The position numbers and the translations under genes were made by a program. The notes beneath the pieces were generated by a model. The model saw nothing but the letters and a program-made list of their open reading frames with translations, had not been told where the DNA came from and did no database searches. 64,000 nt of DNA from JBQTHD01 sp052390275 (GTDB lineage Bacteria > Actinomycetota > Acidimicrobiia > Acidimicrobiales > AC-14): positions 70,450 through 134,449 of the forward strand of contig JBQTHD010000010.1 of NCBI GenBank assembly GCA_052390275.1, written 5' to 3'. Shown in pieces: positions 25,326-34,286 of this stretch (the stretch's first letter is position 1; every line of letters starts with the position of its first letter).

Positions 25326-25967
25326 ATGGACCTGGGATCTTTGCTGGGACGAGACCTGACCGGGCTGCTGGAAGCGGCCGGGACCATCGGCCTCGTGGCC
25401 ATCATCTTCGCTGAGTCGGGGATCCTGGCCGGCTTCTTCCTGCCGGGGGACTCGTTGTTGTTCACCGCCGGCCTGCTGGCCTCTCAGGGCAAGTTGTCGT
25501 TGCCTGTGATTCTGGTGGGCTGCTTCCTGGCGGCGGTGGCCGGTGACCAGGTTGGTTACGTGTTCGGGCGACGGGTGGGCCCAGCGCTGTTCCGCCGACC
25601 CAGTTCCCGGCTGTTCAGCCAGCGCAACCTGACGCGGGCGCAGGCCTACTTCGAGGACCACGGCCCCAAAACGGTGGTGCTGGCGCGCTTCCTGCCCGTG
25701 ATCCGCACCTTCACCCCGGTGGTGGCCGGCGTGGCGGGCATGGAGTACCGCCAGTTCGTGATCTACAACGTGGCCGGCGGCTTTGCCTGGGCCGTGGGGC
25801 TCATCAGCCTGGGGTACATCCTGGGCGAGGTCGTTCCCGAGATCGAGAAGTACCTGATTCCGGCCGTCCTGGTAATCGCCGCCGTGTCCTTCGTGCCGGT
25901 CATCAAGGAGTTGGCCAGCCTCCGGCGGGAGGCCAAAGCCGCCGGAGGCCAGGCTGCGGGCGAATAA
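25326..25967 (+). CDS. DedA family membrane protein
   Basis: A 213-residue membrane protein of the DedA/SNARE-associated family, which moves lipid carriers such as undecaprenyl phosphate or phospholipids across the membrane. Family marks are ESGILAGFFLPGDSLLFTAG near residue 28, GDQVGYVFGRRVG near 78 and ARFLPVIRTFTPVVAGVAGM near 120 with the functional Arg residues. ATG 25326 is chosen over longer in-frame starts that lie in topA upstream sequence. The last codons form an 11-bp perfect inverted repeat (25918-25928 with 25939-25949) that may end transcription. Confidence 0.92.
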   Translation: MDLGSLLGRDLTGLLEAAGTIGLVAIIFAESGILAGFFLPGDSLLFTAGLLASQGKLSLPVILVGCFLAAVAGDQVGYVFGRRVGPALFRRPSSRLFSQRNLTRAQAYFEDHGPKTVVLARFLPVIRTFTPVVAGVAGMEYRQFVIYNVAGGFAWAVGLISLGYILGEVVPEIEKYLIPAVLVIAAVSFVPVIKELASLRREAKAAGGQAAGE

Positions 25968-26053
25968 TCGGGCCTAGCGGACCCAACGGGAGCAGAGCCC
26001 GGGACGCAGAGCCCGGGACGCAGAGCCCGCGATGCCGAGGTCAGCAACAACGC

Positions 26054-28342
26054 TCAGGCCATTGCCGCCGAACTGCGCTTGGAGAAGGCGATGGCGCCGC
26101 CGAGGATGACCAGGGCGATGGCGGCGATGGCCAGGCTGGCCGGCCGGTTGTCGGCCAGGTTGATGATGGCCGGCAGCAGCAGCAACGACACAAGGTTCAT
26201 CACTTTGATCAAGGGGTTCAGCGCCGGCCCGGCCGTGTCCTTGAACGGGTCACCCACCGTGTCGCCGATGACCGCCGCCTTGTGGGCGTCGGAACCCTTG
26301 CCGCCCTCGTTGCCGTCCTCGATGTACTTCTTCGCGTTGTCCCAGGCGCCCCCGGCGTTGGACAGGAAGTTGGCCATGAGCTGGCCGGTCAGGATCACCG
26401 CCGCCAAAAATGCGCCCAGGGCCAGGTAGTTGATGCCGAAGCCGATGATCACCGGGGTGAGTACCGCAAGGAGTGCCGGAGTGGCCAACTCCCGCAGAGA
26501 GGCGGCGGTGCAGATGTCGATCACCGGGCCGTAGTCGGGCCGCTTGGTGCCGGCCATGATCTGACCGTCGGCGAACTGGCGACGGACCTCCTGGACAACG
26601 GTGCCCGCCGTCCGGCTGACGGCGCGAATGGCCAGGGCACTGAACAAGAACGCCACTGACCCGCCGATCAGCAAGCCGATGAAGGTCTTGGGGTCGGCCA
26701 CGTTGATCTGGGTCAGGGGGTTCGCGAACAGGGCCGAGCCCTTCTCCTCGATCCCGAGTTCTGCGGCGATGGTCTCGATGAAGCTGGCGAACAGGGCCAC
26801 GGAGGCGATGACGGCGGAGCCGATGGCAAAGCCCTTTGTGACGGCTTTGGTGGTGTTGCCCACGGCGTCGAGGCTCACCATGATCTTTTGTGCCTCGCCC
26901 TCGAACTCACCCGACATCTCGGCGATGCCGGCGGCGTTGTCGGCCACCGGCCCGAAGGTGTCCTCGGACACGATCACCCCGGTGGTGGCCAGCATGCCCA
27001 TACCGGTGAGGGCGACCAGGTAGAAGGTGAACTGGATGTTGCCCTGACCCAGCCCGATGGCCACTCCCAGGGCCCCGGCGATGGCGACGATGGCCCATAC
27101 GGAACTCTCCAGGCCCGAGGAGATGCCCGACAGCACGGTGGTGGCCGGCCCAGTCCGGGCCGCCTCGGCGATCTCCCTGACCGGTTTGGTCTCGGTCGAG
27201 GTGAAGTACTCGGTCAGGCGGCTCGCCACCTGGGCCAGGACCAGGCCGATGACCACGGCTGCGAACACCCTCCAACCCTCGTTGCCGTTCTCGTTGCCGA
27301 CGTAGAAGAAGGCCACGGCCCCGGTTCCGGCCACAGTCAGCAGGCTGGCGGTGAGGAATCCCCGGTTGATGGGTGCCATGGCCGAGCGGTCCTTGGGCGT
27401 GGCCTTGACTGCGTAGATGCCGACGATGGATGCCAGCACCCCAATGGCCCGGGCGACGACGGGGAAGACCAAGCCGAGGGCCGGGTTGGCGCCGATCGAT
27501 TCGAAAGCGGCCACGCCCAGGATGATGGAGGCGACCAGAGTGACTTCGTAGCTTTCGAACAGGTCGGCGGCCATGCCGGCGCAGTCCCCGACGTTGTCCC
27601 CCACGTTGTCGGCAATGGTGGCCGGGTTGCGGGGGTCGTCCTCGGGAATGCCGGCCTCGACCTTGCCCACCAGGTCGGCGCCGACGTCGGCCGCCTTGGT
27701 GAAGATTCCGCCCCCCACCCGCAGGAACAGGGCCAGGAGCGAGCCACCGAAGCCGAACCCGACCAGGATCGCCGACGAGGTGTTCTGGAAGATCAGGATG
27801 ATCACCGTGGCCCCCAGCAGGCCGAGACCGACCGTGAACATCCCGGCCACCCCCCCGGTGCGGAAGGCCACCTTCAGAGCAGCAGGCAGCGAACCGGTCC
27901 GAGCAGCGGCCGCCGTGCGCACGTTGCCCCGCACGGCCAGGCCCATGCCGATGAACCCGGTCAGACCGGAAAGAAGGCATCCGGCCACAAAGGCCAAAGT
28001 TCGATAGATGCCCGATTCGATAAAGGACAGCGCCGTGGTGCCGTCGGGCTTGAGGACGGCCGTGGAGGTGAGGAAGACCACGATCACCAGAGGCACGACG
28101 ATGACGGCGATGGTCTTGAACTGCCGCCGAAGGTAGGCCATGGCCCCCTCCTGGATGGCGGCGGCGATCTCCACCATCTTCGGTGTGCCCTGGTCGGCAG
28201 CCAGAACCCCCTTCATCAGGGAGAAACCCACACCCAGGGCAAGCAGGGCGGTGATGGCGGAGAAGATCAACCAGGCGAACTCGGTGCTTCCCAGTTCGAA
28301 TGTCTGGTATCCGCCCTCAGCGGCCAGCAGTGAGGCGATCAT
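26054..28342 (-). CDS. hppA: K+-independent membrane H+-pyrophosphatase
   Basis: Uses pyrophosphate hydrolysis to pump protons out of the cytoplasm. The protein is 762 residues with about 16 membrane helices. The catalytic loop is GGGIFTKAADVGADLVGKVE followed by DDPRNPATIADNVGDNVGD. Potassium dependence is set by one position: the sequence here is GNTTKAVTKGFAIGSA, with Lys where K+-dependent enzymes have Ala. That predicts a K+-independent proton pump. Its ATG overlaps the stop of the upstream metal-dependent regulator, so expression follows that gene. A weak ribosome-binding site (AGGAAGG) lies about 11 nt upstream. Confidence 0.96.
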   Translation of the reverse strand: MIASLLAAEGGYQTFELGSTEFAWLIFSAITALLALGVGFSLMKGVLAADQGTPKMVEIAAAIQEGAMAYLRRQFKTIAVIVVPLVIVVFLTSTAVLKPDGTTALSFIESGIYRTLAFVAGCLLSGLTGFIGMGLAVRGNVRTAAAARTGSLPAALKVAFRTGGVAGMFTVGLGLLGATVIILIFQNTSSAILVGFGFGGSLLALFLRVGGGIFTKAADVGADLVGKVEAGIPEDDPRNPATIADNVGDNVGDCAGMAADLFESYEVTLVASIILGVAAFESIGANPALGLVFPVVARAIGVLASIVGIYAVKATPKDRSAMAPINRGFLTASLLTVAGTGAVAFFYVGNENGNEGWRVFAAVVIGLVLAQVASRLTEYFTSTETKPVREIAEAARTGPATTVLSGISSGLESSVWAIVAIAGALGVAIGLGQGNIQFTFYLVALTGMGMLATTGVIVSEDTFGPVADNAAGIAEMSGEFEGEAQKIMVSLDAVGNTTKAVTKGFAIGSAVIASVALFASFIETIAAELGIEEKGSALFANPLTQINVADPKTFIGLLIGGSVAFLFSALAIRAVSRTAGTVVQEVRRQFADGQIMAGTKRPDYGPVIDICTAASLRELATPALLAVLTPVIIGFGINYLALGAFLAAVILTGQLMANFLSNAGGAWDNAKKYIEDGNEGGKGSDAHKAAVIGDTVGDPFKDTAGPALNPLIKVMNLVSLLLLPAIINLADNRPASLAIAAIALVILGGAIAFSKRSSAAMA

Positions 28343-29112
28343 GCCGATGCGTCCTTCCTGACGAAGATCTGATGAGCCAGCTTGTGGCCCAGGGTGCGGT
28401 CATGCCCGTCGACGTGGACGACCACTGGACCGTCGAAGGGGTGCTTCTCCCGAACCGTGACCCGCACCCCCGGGCGCAGGCCCAGGGTGTCGAGGAAGGC
28501 CACGACCTCGGCGTCGGTGGATCCCGGTACGGCCACCACCGCCTCGTCCCCGGGCTCCAGCCAGTACAGCGGCGGCAGAGACGGGATCTCGGCCACCTCC
28601 GGGGCTGGAATGGGAAAACCGTGGGGGCAGGCGGCCGGGCGATCCAGGGCCACGTAGAGGCGGTCCTCGACCTCCTGGGGCAGTTCGTGTTCGAACCGGG
28701 TGGCCAGTTGGTCGGCCTGGTTCCAGGCGTAGCCCAACATGTCGGCCAGGAACCGCTCCACAATCCGGTGGCGGCGGATGGCCCCGACCGCCACCACCCG
28801 ACCCAGGGCCGTGAGTTCCACCCCCCGGTAGGGGCGATGATGGGCCAGGCCCCGCTCCGCCAACCTCTTGGCCGCGGCGGTGGCGGTGGCCGGGGCCACA
28901 CCCAAACGTTCGGCCAGGACACCGGTGTGAGCTTCGCCTCCGCCGTCGGAGAGGCGGTAGATGGCCTTGAGAATCTCCCGCTCGGAACGGGAAACCTCGG
29001 TGGCGGCAGTGTCGGACGGATCGCCGGTCGCCGCCCGAGCCTTTGTTTCGGGGGACGCGGCTGCGGCGGGCGAAAGGGTCGCTTCGGGAGACCCGGTTGC
29101 AGTGGGCGCCAT
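28339..29112 (-). CDS. DtxR/MntR family metal-dependent repressor
   Basis: A transcription regulator that binds DNA when loaded with Fe(II) or Mn(II). The N-terminal winged helix is EREILKAIYRLSDGGGEAHT plus VLAERLGVAPATATAAAKRL. The metal and dimer domain includes IVERFLADMLGYAW and ATRFEHELP with His and Glu ligands. A C-terminal SH3/FeoA-like domain follows (GVRVTVREKHPFDGPVVVHV). ATG 29112 is chosen; GTG 29145 is 11 codons upstream. A disordered Ala/Thr/Ser-rich leader of about 40 residues precedes the helix-turn-helix. The stop overlaps hppA. Iron versus manganese cannot be decided by eye. Confidence 0.86.
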   Translation of the reverse strand: MAPTATGSPEATLSPAAAASPETKARAATGDPSDTAATEVSRSEREILKAIYRLSDGGGEAHTGVLAERLGVAPATATAAAKRLAERGLAHHRPYRGVELTALGRVVAVGAIRRHRIVERFLADMLGYAWNQADQLATRFEHELPQEVEDRLYVALDRPAACPHGFPIPAPEVAEIPSLPPLYWLEPGDEAVVAVPGSTDAEVVAFLDTLGLRPGVRVTVREKHPFDGPVVVHVDGHDRTLGHKLAHQIFVRKDASA

Positions 29113-29137
29113 CCTCGTTTCGACCAATACCAACTCA

Positions 29138-29157
29138 GGTTTCACCGGGCTGAAACC
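29138..29157. promoter_or_regulatory. Candidate repressor operator between dtxR-like gene and ceoB
   Basis: GGTTTCA-CCGGGC-TGAAACC is a perfect 7+6+7 palindrome in the 85-bp region between the divergent regulator and potassium genes. It has the size and AGGTT/AACC look of DtxR-family sites, so autoregulation is plausible. If GTG 29145 were the true start the site would overlap it, which supports ATG 29112. Confidence 0.55.
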
Positions 29158-29197
29158 CTAGCTTCTGGAGGGAGAGTTTGTCTTTGGGCCGGGGAGC

Positions 29198-29938
29198 GTG
29201 TTGCATGGGCGGGTGCACGTCGTGGTGGTCGGATGCGGGCGCGTGGGCACCGAACTGGCCGTGGCCCTCGAGGCGGGGGGCCATACGGTGGCGATCATCG
29301 ACAAGAACGCCCGGGCTTTCCGCAGCCTGCCCGGAACGTTCTCGGGAACCCAGATCCAGGGCTTCGGCTTCGACCGGGAAAGGTTGGCGGAGGCCGGCAT
29401 CGAACGGGCTGACGCGTTGGCGGCGGTGACCAACGGGGACAACACCAATGTCCTCACGGCTCGCATAGCCAAGGAGACCTACGAGGTCGCCCATGTGGTC
29501 GCCCGGATCTATGACCCTCGGCGGGCTGTGATCTACCAGAGGCTGGGTATCGCGACGGTGGCCACCGTGTCCTGGACAACCGACCAGGTGATGCGCCGGC
29601 TTTTCCCCGCGGTTTCCGCTCTGGAGTGGAGCGACGCCACCGGTTCGGTCAGCCTGATCGAACGGGATCTTCCCGCCCATTGGGCCGGCCGTCGGGTGGC
29701 CGATCTGGGGGCGGCCGACCGATTCCGACCGGTGGCCCTGACCCGGGGCGGCCAGGCCCGGCTCTGCGGTCCCGACCTGATTGGTCAGGAGGGCGACGTG
29801 CTCCATCTGGCGGTTCGCTCCGATGCCCGCGACGAGTTGGACCAGCGATTCGCCTCAGGTGGGGCCGCGTCGGAGTCCACGAGGTCTCGGCCGGCCTCAC
29901 CGGGATCGGTCACCGGTCACACGGAGGACGTCCGATGA
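29198..29938 (+). CDS. TrkA-type potassium uptake regulator (CeoB-like)
   Basis: Cytoplasmic RCK protein that binds NAD(H) or adenine nucleotides and gates a Trk/Ktr potassium channel. HVVVVGCGRVGTELAVALEA is the Rossmann nucleotide loop, and IIDKNARAF the following acidic turn. The second half is a TrkA-C-like domain. GTG 29198 has GGGGAG just upstream; GTG 29213 is an alternative. A low-complexity tail of about 30 residues ends the protein. It overlaps the next gene by 4 nt. The ceoB-ceoC pair followed by a convergent OB-fold gene matches the gene order in Mycobacterium. No membrane channel subunit is in the window. Confidence 0.88.
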   Translation: MLHGRVHVVVVGCGRVGTELAVALEAGGHTVAIIDKNARAFRSLPGTFSGTQIQGFGFDRERLAEAGIERADALAAVTNGDNTNVLTARIAKETYEVAHVVARIYDPRRAVIYQRLGIATVATVSWTTDQVMRRLFPAVSALEWSDATGSVSLIERDLPAHWAGRRVADLGAADRFRPVALTRGGQARLCGPDLIGQEGDVLHLAVRSDARDELDQRFASGGAASESTRSRPASPGSVTGHTEDVR

Positions 29939-30594
29939 GGGTGGCCATCGCCGGGGCCGGCAACGTGGGTGTTCACATCGCCTCGGATCTGCACGCCGCC
30001 GGCCACGACGTCCTCCTTATCGAGTCCGACCCCGATCTCGTGGCCCGCATGTCCCCCACGCTGGCCGTTCGGTGGGTCAACGCCGATGCCTGCGAGGTGT
30101 CGTCGCTGCATGCCGCCGGGCTCGCCCAGGTGGACGTCGTGGTGGCCGCCACCGGTGACGACGAGGACAACCTCGTTATTTCCCTTTTGGCCAAGCAGGA
30201 GTTCGCCGTCCCCCGAGTGGTGGCCCGGGTGAACCACCCGCACAACGAGTGGCTGTTCAACGAGACCTGGGGTGTGGACGTGTCGGTGTCCACCCCTCAC
30301 CTGCTCACCGCCCTGGTGGAGGAGGCGGTGTCGGTTGGAAGCCTGGTCCGGCTCCTGCAGTTCGGCGACGCCCGGTTGGTGGAGGTGACTCTGGCCCCGG
30401 ATTCGCCCGCCGCTGGCAGCGTGATCAGCGAGTTGGGTGTTCCCCGGGACGCAACCATCGTGGCGGTTATTCGGGAGGGACATGTCATCGTTCCCCGGGG
30501 TGAGACCACCATGGCCCCCGGTGATGAGGTCCTGGCTCTGGTCACGGGCGATGCCGAGGACGATCTCACGGCTGTCCTGGTCGGGCCTCCCTAG
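29935..30594 (+). CDS. TrkA-type potassium uptake regulator (CeoC-like)
   Basis: Second RCK protein of 219 residues: MRVAIAGAGNVGVHIASDLH is the nucleotide-binding loop, VLLIESDPDLV the acidic turn, and VVVAATGDDEDNLVISLLAK the typical RCK centre. The C-terminal TrkA-C domain (GSVISELGVPRDATIVAVIR and MAPGDEVLALVTG) is complete. ATG 29935 overlaps the stop of the previous gene and has GGAGG upstream. It probably forms a heteromeric ring with the first protein to control a Trk/Ktr channel encoded elsewhere. Confidence 0.92.
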   Translation: MRVAIAGAGNVGVHIASDLHAAGHDVLLIESDPDLVARMSPTLAVRWVNADACEVSSLHAAGLAQVDVVVAATGDDEDNLVISLLAKQEFAVPRVVARVNHPHNEWLFNETWGVDVSVSTPHLLTALVEEAVSVGSLVRLLQFGDARLVEVTLAPDSPAAGSVISELGVPRDATIVAVIREGHVIVPRGETTMAPGDEVLALVTGDAEDDLTAVLVGPP

Positions 30595-30634
30595 AACTAG
30601 ATCCCAAACGAGCGATGGGGCCCAGCAACAGGCG

Positions 30635-30994
30635 TCAGAGCAGTTCGTAGATCGGGTTCAGAACCAGCAGGCGCCTGGTCGGGCCCTGGGGCAGTCCCCG
30701 TCCGCAGATCACCACCCGCTTCCCGGGGGAGATTCCGGCGATCTGGCGCCGTCCCGTCCAGGCCGCCACCAGGCTGGCAGTCCCATCAGAGATCACCGCT
30801 TCGAGCGAGGGCGACCCCGCCCGGGGAACTATGCGCAGGCTGGTGACCTCCCCCACCACCCGCATCTCCTGGCGGGCCTCGACGGCGGCGATGGCCGAAC
30901 ACCCCGGCTGAGTGGCACAAAAGTCGCGAAGACGGGCCCGGTCCAACTCGGCCACCGGGGTGTTGAGGCGGGAGAGAAGCTTTCGGAGGGCCAC
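30635..30994 (-). CDS. OB-fold nucleic-acid-binding protein
   Basis: A 119-residue protein with an OB-fold of the tRNA-anti/RecG-wedge type. VVGEVTSLRIVPRAG, LEAVISDGTASLVAAWTGRR and ISPGKRVVICGRGL match strands 1-5, and VLNPIYELL is the usual close. Its place next to ceoB-ceoC, on the opposite strand, matches the uncharacterised OB-fold gene near ceoBC in Mycobacterium tuberculosis. Here it follows the RsbW-like gene by 24 bp, probably in one transcript. The function is unknown. Confidence 0.85.
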   Translation of the reverse strand: MALRKLLSRLNTPVAELDRARLRDFCATQPGCSAIAAVEARQEMRVVGEVTSLRIVPRAGSPSLEAVISDGTASLVAAWTGRRQIAGISPGKRVVICGRGLPQGPTRRLLVLNPIYELL

Positions 30995-31018
30995 TCGGGG
31001 GGCTATTGGGGCCGGGGT

Positions 31019-31681
31019 CTAGAGGGCGTCAGCCGGGGGCGGCAAGGAGTTGGGATCCCCGGCGCCGTTGGCCTCTGCGCCGTTGGCCTCTGCGCCGTTG
31101 ACCTCGATATCGAGCGCCTCAGCCCGGATGACCAGGCGGACCTGGGTGCCGGGGGAGGCATCGGAGAAGGCCACCTCGTCGACTAGGGCCCGGATGAGGG
31201 GAATTCCCAGACCCCGCTCGAACTCGAGGCGGGCCGGGTCGGTTACCGGGGGGTGCAGAGGCAGCGATGCGGGATCAAAGCCTCTCCCCCGATCGACCAC
31301 GTCGACCTGAAGGGAACCGTCCTCGGCCCGGCAACGGACGGTGACCCGTTCGTTGGTCTGGGCGGCCCTGTGCGCTTCGATGGCGTTGGTTGCGGCTTCG
31401 GAAACGGCCAGACAGAGATCGTCCACCCGCTCGGTGCTGATGGGATGGCTGGGCAGAGCAGCCACGTTTGAGACCACCAACCTGGCCAGCGAGACGAATT
31501 CGGGCCGGGCGGGAATCTCCAGTTCCACCTGCTCCCCAGCCCATGGAGCCTGCTCCCCGTCTCGGGGGGCCTCTCCAGATTCACCGCCCGCCGCCCTTGC
31601 GGATTCCAACCCGCTGGGCGAGGTCCCTGGCGCAGGGACCCCGGCCGTTGGTACCTCGATGCGGCTCTGCGGTGCGATCAC
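31019..31681 (-). CDS. RsbW-like anti-sigma kinase / ATP-binding protein
   Basis: A GHKL-type ATPase like RsbW and SpoIIAB, which hold sigma factors or phosphorylate anti-anti-sigma factors. The N-box is DLCLAVSEAATNAIEAHRAA (E-x3-N). The G1 box is VDRGRGFDPASLPL and the G2 box is ERGLGIPLIRALVDEVAF. GTG 31681 is chosen; the first 60 residues are low-complexity. The tail carries a GAEAN repeat from a 15-bp tandem duplication. No anti-anti-sigma gene is adjacent, so its sigma partner is not visible. The upstream frame extension to 31774 is not conserved. Confidence 0.84.
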   Translation of the reverse strand: MIAPQSRIEVPTAGVPAPGTSPSGLESARAAGGESGEAPRDGEQAPWAGEQVELEIPARPEFVSLARLVVSNVAALPSHPISTERVDDLCLAVSEAATNAIEAHRAAQTNERVTVRCRAEDGSLQVDVVDRGRGFDPASLPLHPPVTDPARLEFERGLGIPLIRALVDEVAFSDASPGTQVRLVIRAEALDIEVNGAEANGAEANGAGDPNSLPPPADAL

Positions 31682-31827
31682 GACGCCCCCGGCGGTGTGG
31701 TGTTGACGGGTTCGGTTACGACACCCTGACAACGAATCGGCCTGTAAGGACCGAGGTTGCGGGTCTGCGCCCAACCTACCCAGAAGCTGACGTTTCGAGC
31801 CTACCGGGCCGAGACCCGAGGTTCGGA

Positions 31828-33630
31828 TCAGTCGCGGCCCGAGGTGTCCGGCGCCCAGGGGTCGCTTCCGAACCAGGGGTCCCCGGCGCCGGCGGCCACC
31901 CCGGCGGGCACCGGCCGACGCTGCGCCTCGTCGCTTTTTGCGGCCCGGGAGGGGCCCGATTCTGAGCGGCGCCGGGAGCGAGTCCGAGCATTACGGTCCG
32001 GGTCGGCGGCGAAGGCTTCATCCACTGCCTTGGCCTCGGCTTCCAGGTCGGCCTCGGAATAGCCCGAATTGAATCGGCCGGCCCTGGCGGGCCGTTTCCG
32101 TCCGCCCCGGGTGAACGGGCTGGCGTCGGGGTTGGGTGAAACCTCAGGCTCGTCGTCCCTCGACGAGTCAACCACTGAGGAGCGCCGAGCGCGGGGAGAG
32201 CGGGTGGTCGTCGAATAGGCCGCTGCCGGGTAGGCAGCCGAGTATCCCTGTGGATCGGGTCGGTCCGACGCCGTGGACTTGGGTTGGGATCCTGAGGGAC
32301 CCAGCAGGGTGACGGTGGGCCGGGGCTGGTTGATGCGGGCCCGGTTGCGGCCACTATCGGTGGGGCCTCGGCCGGTTGCCGGTCTGGGCGACGGCAGGTC
32401 GTCGTAGTCCCTGCCCCCGCGACCGGCGGTGCTCGCCCCGATCGTTGACTGGGCGACCGACATAGGGCCAACCCCGCCCCTGGCCGGGAAGCGCAGCCGA
32501 CTCGACAGCAGGCGCAGATGGCCGGCGAGGACCAGCAGGAACAAGCCGGCGGCAATGGGGACCAACGGCCGCCCCTGAGTGATCTGGTCGGCGTCACTGC
32601 CCAAGGCCAGGGAATCGGGCGGCAGAACCGCTTCGAGTTCGCCCGGTTCCTCCTCGAGGTCCTCCTCGGGAAGGGCACCAAAGGGCAGTTCGGGGTTGAA
32701 CCCGGTGTCGGGCGCCTCGAGGATCTTGGGGGGCGGCGGGGGTTGGGCCGGAGGCTGGTTGGCCAGGAACTTGGAGATGGCCGGCCCCTTGGCGCTGCCC
32801 ACCGCCGGCGGGGCGGTCGTGCCTGGGGTTCCGCCCGGGCCGGGAACGGCTCCGGAGCCGTCGGCCGGGATGGTGGTGGTCGGTACCGGCGGCGGGACGC
32901 TGGCGGTGGCCGGGCGGGAGGCCGGCGAGCCGATCGGTTCGGTCGGTCCTGCCCGGAAGGCCAGGACCTGGTAGCGGTACTCGCCGCCCAACGCCGCCGT
33001 GGTGGGATCGATCAGCAGGCAGCGGGCCGAACAGGTGGTGTGGGCAATACCTATGGGCACTCCGATCTGGAAGTACTGATCGGACCCGGGGTCGCTTCGA
33101 AAGACCCTGTAGCCGAGGATGTCCGCCTCGGTGTTGGGGGCCCAGGAGATCGTGACTCCCCCGTCCGCGTTGACCGTGGCTGACACCTGCTGGGGCGCCC
33201 GGGCGGGGGCGGCCACCGCGAACGCCTGAGAGTTGTCTCCACTGGCGTTGGCCAGACCCAACGTCCCGCTACCGGTCGCCTCGGCGGTGAAGGAGTAGTT
33301 GCCGTTGCGCGCCAGGTTGGGCGACCAGGTGAAGCTCACCGGGGCTGGTCTTTCGGGGGACTGGGTAGTGGTGGCCACCGCCGCCCCGCCCGCTGCCGGA
33401 ACGACCCGCAGGGTGATGGTCTTGACCGTTGGAGCGGTGAGATTGAGAAGGGCCTGACCAGCCTTGACGGTCCCCCGCAGAGTCGGGGTGGAGGTGGTGA
33501 CCGTGCCGGGATCGGTGATCTCCACCACCAGGCCCCGGTCGGTCCCCGCAGCGAGGGCCACCGGGGGGACGACCACGATGAGGGCGCCGGCCAGCCCCAA
33601 GGCAGCGAGAGCCCGGCGGGGCCGGATCAT
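31828..33630 (-). CDS. Secreted FN3-domain surface protein with C-terminal membrane segment
   Basis: A 600-residue exported protein. It opens with a signal peptide (ALAALGLAGALIVVVPPVAL). An Ig-like region of about 110 residues follows, then a fibronectin type III domain (PQQVSATVNADGGVTISWAP and EYRYQVLAFRAGP). A Pro/Thr/Gly-rich stalk precedes one transmembrane helix (VPIAAGLFLLVLAGHL, near residue 350). The last 220 residues, Arg/Ser/Pro-rich and presumably cytoplasmic, are disordered. Its ATG overlaps the sortase stop, so it is cotranscribed with the sortase and LAXTG substrate. The role is probably structural at the cell surface. Confidence 0.75.
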   Translation of the reverse strand: MIRPRRALAALGLAGALIVVVPPVALAAGTDRGLVVEITDPGTVTTSTPTLRGTVKAGQALLNLTAPTVKTITLRVVPAAGGAAVATTTQSPERPAPVSFTWSPNLARNGNYSFTAEATGSGTLGLANASGDNSQAFAVAAPARAPQQVSATVNADGGVTISWAPNTEADILGYRVFRSDPGSDQYFQIGVPIGIAHTTCSARCLLIDPTTAALGGEYRYQVLAFRAGPTEPIGSPASRPATASVPPPVPTTTIPADGSGAVPGPGGTPGTTAPPAVGSAKGPAISKFLANQPPAQPPPPPKILEAPDTGFNPELPFGALPEEDLEEEPGELEAVLPPDSLALGSDADQITQGRPLVPIAAGLFLLVLAGHLRLLSSRLRFPARGGVGPMSVAQSTIGASTAGRGGRDYDDLPSPRPATGRGPTDSGRNRARINQPRPTVTLLGPSGSQPKSTASDRPDPQGYSAAYPAAAYSTTTRSPRARRSSVVDSSRDDEPEVSPNPDASPFTRGGRKRPARAGRFNSGYSEADLEAEAKAVDEAFAADPDRNARTRSRRRSESGPSRAAKSDEAQRRPVPAGVAAGAGDPWFGSDPWAPDTSGRD

Positions 33631-34253
33631 GACGCCAGGGGCTTTTCCACCCAGGTCCCCTGAACGATCAGCCGCTTGGCCGCCGATCCCCGGGGGTGGC
33701 AGGTGGTGAGCGTGACAGTTCGTTCGGAGGTGGCATCGAGCACCGACAGGTCGGTGGGCTCCACCACGAAGGGGTCCCGGCTTATGCGGTATGCGCAGGA
33801 TCCCAGTGGGGTGCTCAGCTCGATGGTGTCTCCGGCCCGCAGCTTGTCGAGATCCCCAAAGGGCCGGCCGTAGGTGGTGCGGTGCCCAGCGATGGCCACG
33901 TTGCCAACGTCACAGGGCAGGGCGGATTGGGGGTAGTGCCCGGCTCCGGCTCGCAGCGCACTGGGAGTGACTCCCTCGACCACCACTGCATCGACGTTCA
34001 GCCGGGCGATCTTGATGCGGGTGAGGCTGTCGCCGGTTTGGACCCGACGTTCCTCGTAGGCCTGCTTGAGTTGGGGACTGGTGATCTGGCGGCCCAGACG
34101 GTCCTGCACCTGGGACTGGTAGGCGTTGGTCATGAACGGGTACCCGACCAGGCCCAGGCCGCCGAGCAACAAGATGACCGAAGCGGCGGAGATGGCTCTC
34201 CGGGCCCAGGGGCGGGTCCGGAGAGCCTCGACGACGGGGCTACGGGTGGCCAT
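33627..34253 (-). CDS. Class E sortase
   Basis: Membrane transpeptidase that cuts a sorting signal and joins the protein to the cell wall. A single N-terminal helix (AISAASVILLLGGLGLVGYP) anchors it. The catalytic His is in VAIAGHRTTYGRPFGDL and the catalytic Cys in TVTLTTCHPRGSAAKRLIV; the needed Arg follows. Length is 208 residues. Class E sortases typically recognise LAXTG, and the gene just upstream ends with LAKTG, so enzyme and substrate lie together. The gene overlaps the FN3 protein gene downstream by 4 nt and starts 33 bp after its substrate. Confidence 0.92.
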   Translation of the reverse strand: MATRSPVVEALRTRPWARRAISAASVILLLGGLGLVGYPFMTNAYQSQVQDRLGRQITSPQLKQAYEERRVQTGDSLTRIKIARLNVDAVVVEGVTPSALRAGAGHYPQSALPCDVGNVAIAGHRTTYGRPFGDLDKLRAGDTIELSTPLGSCAYRISRDPFVVEPTDLSVLDATSERTVTLTTCHPRGSAAKRLIVQGTWVEKPLAS

Positions 34254-34286
34254 GGCTACGAAGTCCTGGTTCGGCGGCCGGACGGG

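Noticed and set aside
26888..28333. 481-codon open frame on the plus strand
   Set aside because: It is antisense to hppA and has a composition typical of shadow frames (Gly, His, Asp, Gln runs).
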